Shown: piece by piece, positions 1 to 8,463 of the stretch | How positions within the stretch are numbered: the stretch's first letter is position 1 | Layout: each line of letters starts with the position of its first letter | NCBI RefSeq assembly: GCF_001429285.1 | Contig: NZ_LMJJ01000003.1 | Span: 198,641-262,640 of the forward strand | Reading direction: 5' to 3' | DNA length: 64,000 nt | From: Ensifer sp. Root278 | Lineage (GTDB): Bacteria > Pseudomonadota > Alphaproteobacteria > Rhizobiales > Rhizobiaceae | Notes under the pieces: model-generated | Database searches by the model: none | The model's input: the letters and a program-made list of their open reading frames with translations, nothing else | Told to the model about the DNA's origin: nothing | Translations under genes and position numbers: made by a program

Positions 1-1
1 A

Positions 2-262
2 AGGCACATTCTGCGCAACGCGCTGATCCCGATCACGACCATGGCCGGCATGCATATCGGCGGTATGCTCGGCGGCGCCGTGGTGGTGGAAACCGTCTAC
101 AGTTGGCCGGGTCTCGGCAGGCTTGCCTTCGAGGCGGTCATGGGCCGGGATTTCACCGTGCTGCTCGGCATCCTGCTTCTGTCCTCTCTTCTCGTCATCA
201 TTGCCAATGCCGCCGTGGACCTCGTCCACGCCTGGCTCGACCCTCGAATTGGAGCGCGCTGA
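2..262 (+). CDS. Dipeptide/oligopeptide ABC transporter permease, DppB-like (C-terminal part)
   Basis: Only the last 86 residues are in the window; the reading frame is already open at the left edge, so the start lies outside. What remains has the end of the inner-membrane permease fold: a TVYSWPGLGRL segment, one hydrophobic helix (about residues 56-75 of the fragment) and the closing VHAWLDPRI motif that is typical of DppB/OppB permeases. Its stop overlaps the start of the next permease gene by one base (TGATG), so the two are translated as a pair. Together with the next three genes it forms a complete peptide-type importer apart from the binding protein at 6742. The family is clear but the substrate is not. 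Confidence 0.93.
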   Translation, partial: RHILRNALIPITTMAGMHIGGMLGGAVVVETVYSWPGLGRLAFEAVMGRDFTVLLGILLLSSLLVIIANAAVDLVHAWLDPRIGAR

Positions 263-1260
263 TGTCCACCACCGACTTCGGGGCTTTTCCTGCTGTCACC
301 GGCGGCGCCTATGCTGCTCCGGCGACGAACGAGCAGGCAACCGCGCCGGAACGTCCGTCCTGGTCAAACATGAAGGCGCCTGACGCGCGTTCCCAGCCAA
401 ACGCTGCGGTCGCCGTCACCAATGGGCACCGGGCGCTGAAGGTCTTCTTCGCCAACCCCAATGCGCTGTTCGGCACCGCATTCCTTGCACTCGTCATCGC
501 CGTCGCGCTGCTGGCGCCGGTGCTCTACCCCGACGACCCCCTGTCGATGGTCGGAAAACCGTTCCTGTGGCCGTGCCAGGATCCGGCTTTCCCGCTCGGT
601 ACGGATTCACTTGGGCGCGACGTGCTCGCCGGCATCCTGCATGGTTCGCGCATCTCCCTGTTCGTGGGGCTGGTGGCGACGGCCCTCGGCCTCACCTTCG
701 GCGTGGTCGTCGGCGCGATTGCCGGTTATTTCGGCGGCTGGGTCGACGACCTTCTGGTGAGGCTCATCGAGATCTTCCAGACCCTGCCGAGCTTCGTGCT
801 TCTTGTCGTTCTGGTTGCGATCGTCCAACCCTCGGCCACGACGGTGACGCTTGCGATCGCCGTTATCTCCTGGCCAACGGTCGCGCGGCTGACGAGGGCC
901 GAGTTTCGCGCGATCCGCGAGAAGGATTTCGTCATGGCTGCCCGCAGCCTCGGCGTTGGCCATGGGCGGATCATCTTCCGCGAGATCCTGCCGAACGCGC
1001 TGCCGCCGATCATCGTCACGTCTTCGGTCATGGTCGCAACCGCAATCCTGATGGAATCGGCGCTTTCCTTCATGGGGCTCGGCGACCCGAACGTGGTGAG
1101 CTGGGGGTCGATGATCGGCACTGGCCGCGAACTGGTCAGAACGGCCTGGTACCTGACAGCTCTTCCGGGCTTGGCCATCGTCTTCACGGTGCTTGCGCTC
1201 AATCTCATCGGCGACGGGCTGAATGACGCCCTCAACCCCCGGTTCTCGCAGGACCGTTGA
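262..1260 (+). CDS. Dipeptide/oligopeptide ABC transporter permease, DppC-like
   Basis: This 332-residue inner-membrane protein is the second permease of the importer. The motif FPLGTDSLGRD near residue 112 and the cytoplasmic EAA loop near residues 226-250 (RSLG...REILPNALPP) are hallmarks of DppC/OppC. The first 65 residues are hydrophilic and longer than usual for the family. I chose the ATG at 262 because it overlaps the stop of the preceding permease (TGATG). An internal ATG at 370 would give a more typical length, so the exact start is uncertain. The gene is followed at once by the two ATPase genes of the same operon. Confidence 0.93.
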   Translation: MSTTDFGAFPAVTGGAYAAPATNEQATAPERPSWSNMKAPDARSQPNAAVAVTNGHRALKVFFANPNALFGTAFLALVIAVALLAPVLYPDDPLSMVGKPFLWPCQDPAFPLGTDSLGRDVLAGILHGSRISLFVGLVATALGLTFGVVVGAIAGYFGGWVDDLLVRLIEIFQTLPSFVLLVVLVAIVQPSATTVTLAIAVISWPTVARLTRAEFRAIREKDFVMAARSLGVGHGRIIFREILPNALPPIIVTSSVMVATAILMESALSFMGLGDPNVVSWGSMIGTGRELVRTAWYLTALPGLAIVFTVLALNLIGDGLNDALNPRFSQDR

Positions 1261-1262
1261 CA

Positions 1263-2261
1263 ATGGCGCCGCTGCTTCAGGTCGAAAACCTCACCATCGG
1301 CTTTCCGCGCGCTGAACCGGTCCGGGATCTTTCCTTTGAGGTCAGCGCCGGCGAGACACTGGCGATCGTCGGAGAATCCGGCTCGGGCAAATCGCTGACG
1401 GCACTTGCCCTGATGCAGTTGCTGCCGCGCACAGCACGGGTCACCAGTGGCCGCATCGTCTTTGACGACCGCGATCTTCTCGGTCTCGATGCGCGCGAGA
1501 TGCGGCAGCTGCGCGGGCGCGAGATCGCCATGATCTTTCAGGAGCCGATGACGAGCCTCAATCCCGTCATGTCGATCGGCTGGCAGATCGGCGAAGTGCT
1601 GAAGGTGCATGAGAAGCTCTCGGGCAGGGCGGCGCGCGAACGGGCGATCGAACTCCTGAGGCTCGTGCGCATCCCGGCCGCCGAAAAGCGGGTCGACGAC
1701 TATCCCCACCAGCTCTCGGGCGGCATGCGACAGCGGGTTATGATCGCCATGGCCGTTGCCTGCCGGCCGAAACTCTTGATCGCCGACGAACCGACGACCG
1801 CGCTCGACGTGACGATCCAGGCGCAGGTGCTCGACCTGCTCGACACGCTCAGACGCGAACTGCAGATGGCGGTGGTGTTGATCACCCACGACCTCGGCGT
1901 CGTCGCGCAATGGGCCGACAAGGTCGTCGTCATGTATGCCGGCCGCAAGGTCGAGCAGGCTCTCCCCGGGGATCTCTTCAACGATCCGCTGCATCCCTAT
2001 ACGCGCGGGCTGCTTTCGGCCTCGCCACGTCTGAAGAGCGACTTTCACTATCTGAGCGGTCGCTTGACCGAGATCCCCGGGTCGATCGTCTCGGCGGCCG
2101 GCGAGGCCGGCTGTCCCTTCAGGCCGCGCTGTCGCCAGGCGCGTGCGAGCTGCGGCCATCAGGTGCCGCCGCTGATTGCTCAGACGCCGGAGAGGCTCGT
2201 TGCCTGCCCGTTCACCTCGTCCCTCAAGGCCGTCCCCGATGCCGCTTCTCTCAGCCTCTGA
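1263..2261 (+). CDS. Peptide-type ABC transporter ATPase, DppD/OppD-like
   Basis: This 332-residue cytoplasmic ATPase powers the importer. The Walker A motif GESGSGKS is at residues 37-44, the ABC signature LSGGMRQR is near residue 150 and the Walker B segment LLIADEP is near residue 171. The C-terminal extension carries the cysteine cluster (CPFRPRC...C) of the oligopeptide-transport C-terminal domain. The ATG at 1263 lies two bases after the upstream stop; a TTG at 1257 is possible but weaker. Its 3' end overlaps the next ATPase gene by 23 bases, so the two are probably translationally coupled. Confidence 0.95.
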   Translation: MAPLLQVENLTIGFPRAEPVRDLSFEVSAGETLAIVGESGSGKSLTALALMQLLPRTARVTSGRIVFDDRDLLGLDAREMRQLRGREIAMIFQEPMTSLNPVMSIGWQIGEVLKVHEKLSGRAARERAIELLRLVRIPAAEKRVDDYPHQLSGGMRQRVMIAMAVACRPKLLIADEPTTALDVTIQAQVLDLLDTLRRELQMAVVLITHDLGVVAQWADKVVVMYAGRKVEQALPGDLFNDPLHPYTRGLLSASPRLKSDFHYLSGRLTEIPGSIVSAAGEAGCPFRPRCRQARASCGHQVPPLIAQTPERLVACPFTSSLKAVPDAASLSL

Positions 2262-3183
2262 TCTCAAGACCCATTACAACACCCGCGACGGCCTCTTGCG
2301 CTCCGTCGATGGCGTCGATCTCGTGGTCGAGCGCGGTGAAACCGTCGGGCTAGTCGGCGAAAGCGGCTGTGGCAAATCGACCCTTGGCAAGACGCTGTTG
2401 CGGTTGGTCGATCCGACCGCTGGACGGATCGAATTCAAGGGCGAAGACATCACGACCCTTGATCAGGGGCGGCTCCGAAACGTTCGCAAGTCGATCCAGA
2501 TGATCTTCCAGGATCCCTTCGCCTCGCTCAATCCGCGCCACACGATCGGTGAAATCCTCGAAGCACCGCTGGTCGTCCACAAGGCTGGCGGCCGGCCGGA
2601 GCGGCGGCGCACTGTCGCCGGTATCATCGCCAAGGTCGGGCTGCCCGCCGATGCCATCAATCGTTACCCCCACGAATTCTCCGGCGGCCAGCGGCAAAGG
2701 ATCGGCATTGCCCGGGCGCTGCTGCTCAACCCGGAGCTGATCGTCTGCGACGAGCCGGTTTCGGCGCTCGACCTGTCGATCCAGGCGCAGATCCTGAACC
2801 TTTTGGTGGAGATGAAGAAGGAGTTCGGCCTTTCCTATCTCTTCATCAGCCATGACCTGTCTGTGGTGCGCTATTTCTGCGACCGGGTTCTGGTCATGTA
2901 TCTCGGCCGGATCGTGGAAAGCGCCGACAATGAAACGCTCTGGTCGGACCCGCGCCATCCCTATACGCGCGCTTTGATGGCTGCGGTTCCCGATCCCTCG
3001 CGGCCGCGGCAGGCGGCTCCCCTTGGCGGCGATCTGCCGAGCCCGAGCGACATTCCGTCGGGCTGTCGGTTCCACACCCGCTGCCCGCTGGCGACGGACC
3101 TCTGCCGCGTCACCGAACCCGAATTCCGCACCATCAAACCCGGCCATCAGGTGGCCTGTCATGTCGCGGACCACATCAACTGA
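2239..3183 (+). CDS. Peptide-type ABC transporter ATPase, DppF/OppF-like
   Basis: This is the second ATPase of the importer, 314 residues long. Walker A GESGCGKS is at residues 40-47, the signature FSGGQRQR near 148 and Walker B LIVCDEP near 168. The C-terminal [10 protein letters not shown] segment is the conserved cysteine motif of the DppF/OppF tail. The start at 2239 gives a normal-length protein and overlaps the upstream ATPase gene; the frame stays open further upstream but that would add a non-conserved extension. It is the last transporter component before the aldo/keto reductase gene 14 bases downstream. Confidence 0.95.
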   Translation: MPLLSASDLKTHYNTRDGLLRSVDGVDLVVERGETVGLVGESGCGKSTLGKTLLRLVDPTAGRIEFKGEDITTLDQGRLRNVRKSIQMIFQDPFASLNPRHTIGEILEAPLVVHKAGGRPERRRTVAGIIAKVGLPADAINRYPHEFSGGQRQRIGIARALLLNPELIVCDEPVSALDLSIQAQILNLLVEMKKEFGLSYLFISHDLSVVRYFCDRVLVMYLGRIVESADNETLWSDPRHPYTRALMAAVPDPSRPRQAAPLGGDLPSPSDIPSGCRFHTRCPLATDLCRVTEPEFRTIKPGHQVACHVADHIN

Positions 3184-3197
3184 AATGGAGAACTTGA

Positions 3198-4259
3198 ATG
3201 GTTGAGTATCGCTATCTTGGGCGCAGCGCCCTCAAAGTGTCGCCGCTGACGCTCGGATCCATGATGTTCGGCAACCAGACGCCGGACGACGTTGCCTTCC
3301 GCATCATCGACAAGGCGCGCGAGCAAGGCATTAACTTCATCGACACGGCCGACGTCTACCACGACGGCAAGTCGGAAGAGGTGGTGGGACGCGGCATCAA
3401 GGCGCATCGCGACCATTGGGTCGTGGCGACGAAGTTCGTCAATTCGCGTGCGAAGGGGCCGAACCTCGGGGGCTATTCGCGCAAATGGGTCTATCAGACA
3501 GTCGAAAACTCGCTGCGCAATCTCGGCACGGACTATATCGACATTCTCTATTTCCACCGCGCCGTCTTCGATGCTCCGCTCGAAGAGCCGGTGCGGGCAA
3601 TCGCCGACCTGATCAAGGCTGGCAAGCTGCGCTATTTCGGGGTCTCGAACTTCCGGGGATGGCGCATCGCGGAAGTCGCCCATCTCGCCGACCAGCTCGG
3701 AATTGACCGGCCTATTGCAAGCCAGCCGCTCTACAACATCGTCAACCGCACCGCCGAGGCCGAGCAGTTGCCGGCGGCTGCCGCCTACGGTCTGGGTGCC
3801 GTATCCTACAGCCCGCTCGCCCGCGGCGTTCTGACGGGCAAGTACAATCCGGGCGAAGCCCCGGCTGCGGACACACGCGCCGGGCGTGGCGACAAGCGCA
3901 TGCACGACGTCGAGTTTCGCGAGGAATCGATTGCGATCGCCAAGCAGATCGCAGCGCACGCTCAGGCCAAGGGTATTGCGGCCGCCGATTTTGCGCTCGC
4001 GTGGGTGCTGAACAATCGGCTGATCACCTCGACCATCGCAGGGCCGCGCACGGAAGAGCATTGGGATGCCTATATCCGCGCGCTTGACATCAAGCTCGAT
4101 GCGGAAGACGAGGCTTTGGTCGACCGGCTCGTCGCGCCTGGTCATCCGTCAACCCCGGGCTTCACCGATCCAGGCCATCCGCTCGAGGGACGCGAGCCGC
4201 GTTTCGGAGCTACGGAAGCCGAGATCATTCCGCTTGCCCGTTCGCAGCGCGTTGCCTGA
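3198..4259 (+). CDS. Aldo/keto reductase
   Basis: The 353-residue product is a soluble NAD(P)H-dependent aldo/keto reductase that would interconvert a carbonyl and an alcohol. The catalytic tetrad is visible: D49 and Y54 in FIDTADVYHDGKSEE, K79 in VVATKF and H119 in DILYFHR. The ATG at 3198 follows a GGAG ribosome site by about eight bases. It sits 14 bases after the transporter ATPase gene and is probably the last gene of that operon, since a hairpin terminator follows at 4310. The physiological substrate cannot be read from the sequence; context suggests a breakdown product of whatever the importer brings in. Confidence 0.93.
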   Translation: MVEYRYLGRSALKVSPLTLGSMMFGNQTPDDVAFRIIDKAREQGINFIDTADVYHDGKSEEVVGRGIKAHRDHWVVATKFVNSRAKGPNLGGYSRKWVYQTVENSLRNLGTDYIDILYFHRAVFDAPLEEPVRAIADLIKAGKLRYFGVSNFRGWRIAEVAHLADQLGIDRPIASQPLYNIVNRTAEAEQLPAAAAYGLGAVSYSPLARGVLTGKYNPGEAPAADTRAGRGDKRMHDVEFREESIAIAKQIAAHAQAKGIAAADFALAWVLNNRLITSTIAGPRTEEHWDAYIRALDIKLDAEDEALVDRLVAPGHPSTPGFTDPGHPLEGREPRFGATEAEIIPLARSQRVA

Positions 4260-4309
4260 CAGGTTTCGTGTCGGCGCCGTCAGGCAGATGGCGGTCGAGT
4301 TGCAAAAGC

Positions 4310-4339
4310 CCCGGATCATTGATCCGGGTCTTCGTTTTG
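4310..4339. terminator. Bidirectional hairpin terminator between convergent genes
   Basis: A perfect 9-base inverted repeat (CCCGGATCA at 4310-4318 and its complement at 4320-4328) is followed by TCTTCGTTTTG on the plus strand. On the minus strand the hairpin runs into GCTTTTGC. It lies between the convergent aldo/keto reductase and amidohydrolase genes, where a shared terminator is expected. Confidence 0.7.
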
Positions 4340-4346
4340 CCGGGGT

Positions 4347-5300
4347 TTATTCCGCCGCCACCGCCTGATCGTGGCGCAGGCCGAGGAGGCGCCGGGCGTT
4401 GCCGCCAGCAACGAGACGTGCCTCCTGATCGCTTAGCCCGGCTTGCGCCAAGCTCTGCCGCAACGAGTCCGCATCGAGCGCGGGAAGAATTGGCCAGTCC
4501 GTGCCGGCAAGCACGCGGTCTGCGCCGAAAAAGCCTGTCAGCGTGCGCACGATGTCCGGATCATGCCCCATCGTGTCGAAGTAGATATTGGGCCGTCGCC
4601 CCGCTTCACGGTGGGAGCGAGCATAGATGCCGCCGCGTGCCGCCTGGACGATTGCCCCAAGGCCGAGTGTTGCAAAGACCAGATGCAGGTCCGGCAGTTC
4701 GTCGAGCAGCGAAGACTGGATGACCGACAGGAAGGCGACGCCGTTCATCAATCCACGCCCGAGCGAATTGCCGAGATTGCCGGCGCCGTCGATCAGAACC
4801 CCGGCGTCCGGGTGGGCAACGGGATGCACAAAAACCGGAACCCTGTGACGCGCCGCGACTTCGAGTGTTGGTCGGACTGCGGGATCGGCGATGAACTTGC
4901 CGTCGCGCGAAGAGTCGATAACCAGTCCTGAAAGGTCCAGCTCCACGATCGCCCGTTCGGCCTCGCGTGCCGCTTCATCGCCGGCGAAGGCATCGACGAC
5001 GGCAAATCCGGTGAGTGTCGGATGCTCGCGAGAAAGCGTCGCCAGCCAGTCGTTGGCTTCCCGGACCGCTTCGAGCGGCACGCTCCCTTTCATTCCGAAG
5101 AGGCTTTCGATCGTCGCGGTGACCACGGCAAGCGATACACCGCTTTGTTCAAGCTCATCGACCAGCGCCTGGGGCGTGGTGATCTTTCGGTGTATGTCCG
5201 GCGCAAATGCACCAGCAGGCTTTTCGTATCTCCCGCCGGGGCGCCAGGCTGGCGGCCAGAGATGGGCATGGATGTCGACGATATCGAGCGGCGTGGTCAT
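4347..5300 (-). CDS. Amidohydrolase family (amidohydrolase_2) metal-dependent hydrolase
   Basis: The 317-residue protein has the features of the TIM-barrel amidohydrolase_2 family. There is an N-terminal metal-binding HxH (H11, H13 in DIHAHLW), a central VFVHP histidine and a late AGTDWP aspartate. Members hydrolyse or decarboxylate small cyclic or carboxylated compounds, and which reaction applies here is unknown. Its ATG overlaps the stop of the upstream flavin monooxygenase by four bases (ATGA), so the two are co-translated and probably act in consecutive steps. Transcription ends toward the shared terminator at 4310. Confidence 0.9.
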   Translation of the reverse strand: MTTPLDIVDIHAHLWPPAWRPGGRYEKPAGAFAPDIHRKITTPQALVDELEQSGVSLAVVTATIESLFGMKGSVPLEAVREANDWLATLSREHPTLTGFAVVDAFAGDEAAREAERAIVELDLSGLVIDSSRDGKFIADPAVRPTLEVAARHRVPVFVHPVAHPDAGVLIDGAGNLGNSLGRGLMNGVAFLSVIQSSLLDELPDLHLVFATLGLGAIVQAARGGIYARSHREAGRRPNIYFDTMGHDPDIVRTLTGFFGADRVLAGTDWPILPALDADSLRQSLAQAGLSDQEARLVAGGNARRLLGLRHDQAVAAE

Positions 5301-6397
5301 TCGGCGGCAACCTTTCTCGCTTCGCGTTCAGCGATACCGGCTTTGACGAGGGGCACGACATCGCGGCCATAGGTGACGGTATCCTCCGTCGGGTAGAAAC
5401 CGCGGACGAGGAAGTTTGAAACGCCGGCGTCATAGTAGTCGAGGATGGCGTCGGCGACCTGTTCGGGCGTTCCGACCAGCGCGGTCGAGTTTCCGCCGGC
5501 GCCACTCGCTTCTGCGACCTCGGTCCAGAGCCGCTTGTCCAGCACCTTGCCGCGTCTGGCGGCCTCCCGCAGGCGAACAGAACCGACGTTCGACGGCAGC
5601 TTCTCGCCATTGCCGCCGGCCGAGCGCGCAACCTGCGACTTGACCTTATCGAGGATATCCGCCGCCTTTGCCCAGGCTGCGTCTTCGGTTTCCGCCACCA
5701 CGGTGCGAAAGGCGAGGGTGAAGCGGATATCGTCTGCCGCGCGACCATTGGCAATCGCCGCGGTCCGTACCTTGCCGATGGTTTCCCGTGCGCCGTCGAG
5801 CGGCTCGCCCCAGAGCGCATAGACATCCGCGTGCTTGCCGGCAACGGCGATCGCCGCATCGGACGAACCGCCGAAGGAAATCGGGATGCGGGGCTTCTGG
5901 AACGGCTTTACCTGGCTATAGGCGCCCTTGAACCTGTAGAAGCGCCCCTCGTGATCGAAGGGCTGATCGCTCTCCCAGACTTTCCTCAGCACTTGCAGGT
6001 ACTCGTCGGTGCGGGCGTAGCGGGTGTCGTGATCCTCGAAGTCGCCGTCGCGAGCCTGGTCCGTGTCGGATCCGCCGGTGATGATATGCACCCACAAGCG
6101 GCCCTCGGAGAACTGATCGAGGGTGGCAAGCTGGCGCGCGCCGAGTGTCGGGGCCATCAGGCCGGGCCGGTGGGCAAGCAGCGCCCCGATCCGTTCCGTC
6201 TGGCTGAAGACATAGGCGGCGATCTGGTTGTTGTCGGGCCATTGCGCGAATTGGCCGATGAGCAGACGGTCGATGCCCGCCGCTTCCGCCGCCTGAACAT
6301 GATTGCGGATGTAGGCCTTATCGATGACCGGACCGGAGGCGGGGACGATGTCGGACCCCTCCCTGTTTGACGTGTGGCCGATAAATTCGGGTCGCAT
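5297..6397 (-). CDS. LLM-class flavin-dependent monooxygenase, SsuD-like
   Basis: This 366-residue protein is a luciferase-like, FMNH2-dependent monooxygenase close to alkanesulfonate (SsuD) and related sulfone monooxygenases. The segment ISFGGSSDAAI followed by YALWGEP matches the conserved C-terminal half of SsuD. The ATG at 6397 is preceded by a strong AAGGAG, which decides it over an in-frame ATG 21 bases further out. It is divergent from the binding-protein gene at 6742, and the 344 bases between them must hold both promoters. With the flavoprotein at 8464 it points to oxidative C-S or C-N cleavage. No flavin reductase gene is recognised nearby. Confidence 0.9.
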   Translation of the reverse strand: MRPEFIGHTSNREGSDIVPASGPVIDKAYIRNHVQAAEAAGIDRLLIGQFAQWPDNNQIAAYVFSQTERIGALLAHRPGLMAPTLGARQLATLDQFSEGRLWVHIITGGSDTDQARDGDFEDHDTRYARTDEYLQVLRKVWESDQPFDHEGRFYRFKGAYSQVKPFQKPRIPISFGGSSDAAIAVAGKHADVYALWGEPLDGARETIGKVRTAAIANGRAADDIRFTLAFRTVVAETEDAAWAKAADILDKVKSQVARSAGGNGEKLPSNVGSVRLREAARRGKVLDKRLWTEVAEASGAGGNSTALVGTPEQVADAILDYYDAGVSNFLVRGFYPTEDTVTYGRDVVPLVKAGIAEREARKVAAE

Positions 6398-6741
6398 GGG
6401 AACTCCTTCGGAAAGCAAGCACGTGAATGATGTAATCTATTTATTTGATGTATTTTGTCGATTGCGTTTTGCCGGTGGATCTTGGGATGGATTGTCGCGC
6501 GCTCATCGAAACGAGAACTTTTCCTCCATCGAAACGGTCCTGCCGGCGCGTCACCCTCTCCCTGTGAACATCAGGGACGCGGCAAACGGAGTGGCCTGAG
6601 TAGCTTTTTTCAGAAAAGCCGCGGACTTTAGAATTACACTATCTCGATAAATATAGTAGATTTTATAAGGTCTGGCGATCACCCTGGTGGGTGCTGGAGA
6701 AATCGGCGTGGCCTGTGCTTCGCCTGCTTGGGGATATTCAG
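6398..6741. promoter_or_regulatory. Divergent regulatory region between monooxygenase and binding-protein genes
   Basis: This 344-base stretch has no credible gene. The part at about 6600-6670 is strikingly AT-rich for the window and contains the inverted repeat ACTAT...ATAGT around 6639-6659, a plausible operator or promoter region. A GGGGA ribosome site ahead of the ATG at 6742 closes it. No dedicated regulator gene is present in this part of the window, so control may come from a regulator encoded elsewhere. Confidence 0.5.
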
Positions 6742-8373
6742 ATGACATCTAGAAAGACCGGGACTTTGAAGTCGACGCGCCGCGCGTTCCTCCTATCCTC
6801 CGTTGCGCTCGCGACCGCGATTGCCGTGCCGATGCTGCCGGTGCCCACGTTCGCCGCCGAAGAGCCAACGCGCGGCGGCAGCGTATCGATCAATATCGGT
6901 ACCGAGCCGCCGGTTCTCGTGCTCATTGCCCATAGCGCGGGCGCTGCCTACTACATCAGCGGCAAGGCGACCGAAAGCCTGCTGACCTATGACAAGGATT
7001 TCAATCCTCAGCCGTTGCTTGCCACGGAGTGGACGGTGAGCGAAGACGGCCTGCGCTACTGGTTCAAGCTGCGCCAGGGTGTTCGCTGGCACGACGGCAA
7101 GGATTTCACCGCCGAGGACGTTGCTTTTTCGATCCTCGCTCTGAAGGAAAACCATCCGCGCGGCCGGGCGACCTTCGCCCATGTGAAGGAGGCAAATGTC
7201 CTCAATTCGCATGAGGTGGAACTGATCCTTGCCAAACCAGCTCCCTATCTGCTGACCGCCTTTGCCAGCTTCGAGGCGCCGATCGTACCGAAACACCTCT
7301 ACGAGGGCACGAAGATCGCGGAAAACCCGCACAACGTCGCGCCGGTCGGCACTGGCCCCTACAAGTTCGTCGAATGGGTGCGCGGCAGCCACGCGCTTTT
7401 CGTGCGGAACGAGGACTATTGGGGTTCGCCCAAGCCCTATCTTGACCAGATCATCTTCCGCTTCATCATCGATCCGGCCGCAGCCGTTGCGGCGATCGAA
7501 ACCGGCGAGGTGCAGGTCTCGACGGCCAACCTGCCGCTGACCGACATCGATCGCCTGAAAGCCAATCCGAACCTTGTCGTCGATACCGACCCGGCGCCCT
7601 ATTCGCCAAGCATCGCCCGCGCCGAGTTCAACCTCGAAAACAAGTATCTGGCCGACATCAAGGTCCGCCACGCGATTGCCCATGCGGTCGACAAGGACTT
7701 CATCGTCAACACCGTCTATCTCGGCTACGCGACCCGGCTCGACGGGCCTGTGAGCCCGGATCTCGCGAAGTTCTACACGCCGGACCTTCCCAAGTACGAG
7801 TTCGACCCTGCCAAGGCAGAGAAGCTTCTTGACGAGGCAGGCTACGCCCGCGGCGCTGACGGTTTCCGCTTCAAGCTGTTCATCGATCCGACCCAGCCGT
7901 CAGGTCCTCCCAAACAGACCGCGGAATATATCGCACAGGCGCTTGCCAAGGTCGGCATCAAGGTGGAACTGCGAACGCAGGACTTTGCGACCTTCGTGAA
8001 GCGCGTCTTCACCGATCGCGACTTCGACATCGCCATCGAAGGCATGAGCAACCTCTACGATCCGACCGTCGGCGTCCAGCGCCTCTACTGGTCGAAGAAC
8101 TTCAAGCCGGGTGTCCCCTTCACCAACGGCTCCAAGTATTCCAATCCGGACGTCGACCGACTGCTCGAGACGGCGGCCGTTGAGATCGATCCAAAGAAGC
8201 GCCTGCAGCTCTTCAACGAGTTCCAGAAGCTGGTCGTTCAGGATCTGCCGACGCTCGATATCGTCACACCGGCTGTCATCACCGTCTACGACAAGCGGGT
8301 GAAGAACCTGAAGCTCGGCGTCGAGCATCTTTGGAGCAACGGCGCAGACATTTATCTCGACGGGCAATCGTAA
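6742..8373 (+). CDS. Peptide-type ABC transporter substrate-binding protein with Tat-like signal
   Basis: The 543-residue protein is a periplasmic solute-binding protein of family 5 (DppA/OppA type). It begins with STRRAFLL and a hydrophobic core ending near AFAAEEP, which looks like a twin-arginine signal rather than a standard Sec signal. The body has the usual WTVSEDGLRYWFKLRQG and GTGPYKFVEW segments. ATG 6742 is preceded by GGGGA at good spacing; the longer frame upstream is not needed. It is the missing component of the importer at 2-3183, although separated from it by the divergent monooxygenase and amidohydrolase genes. Folding before export would fit a cofactor-like or metal-bound ligand, but that is only a guess. 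Confidence 0.93.
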   Translation: MTSRKTGTLKSTRRAFLLSSVALATAIAVPMLPVPTFAAEEPTRGGSVSINIGTEPPVLVLIAHSAGAAYYISGKATESLLTYDKDFNPQPLLATEWTVSEDGLRYWFKLRQGVRWHDGKDFTAEDVAFSILALKENHPRGRATFAHVKEANVLNSHEVELILAKPAPYLLTAFASFEAPIVPKHLYEGTKIAENPHNVAPVGTGPYKFVEWVRGSHALFVRNEDYWGSPKPYLDQIIFRFIIDPAAAVAAIETGEVQVSTANLPLTDIDRLKANPNLVVDTDPAPYSPSIARAEFNLENKYLADIKVRHAIAHAVDKDFIVNTVYLGYATRLDGPVSPDLAKFYTPDLPKYEFDPAKAEKLLDEAGYARGADGFRFKLFIDPTQPSGPPKQTAEYIAQALAKVGIKVELRTQDFATFVKRVFTDRDFDIAIEGMSNLYDPTVGVQRLYWSKNFKPGVPFTNGSKYSNPDVDRLLETAAVEIDPKKRLQLFNEFQKLVVQDLPTLDIVTPAVITVYDKRVKNLKLGVEHLWSNGADIYLDGQS

Positions 8374-8403
8374 ATGATCTCGACGCGTGATCATCGAAGG
8401 CGC

Positions 8404-8445
8404 GCGTGCAGCCGAGGTGCTACCCGGCTGCACGCTCCTTTTGTT
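8404..8445 (+). terminator. Rho-independent terminator after binding-protein gene
   Basis: An 11-base perfect inverted repeat (GCGTGCAGCCG at 8404-8414 and its complement at 8425-8435) with a 10-base loop is followed by TCCTTTTGTT. It lies about 30 bases after the binding-protein stop and just before the next flavoprotein gene. Confidence 0.8.
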
Positions 8446-8463
8446 CAGTCTCGGAGTTGATGT

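Noticed and set aside
726..2267. 513-codon open frame on the minus strand.
   Set aside because: It is antisense to the conserved ABC permease and ATPase genes and is composed of the basic, His/Arg-rich sequence typical of high-GC shadows.
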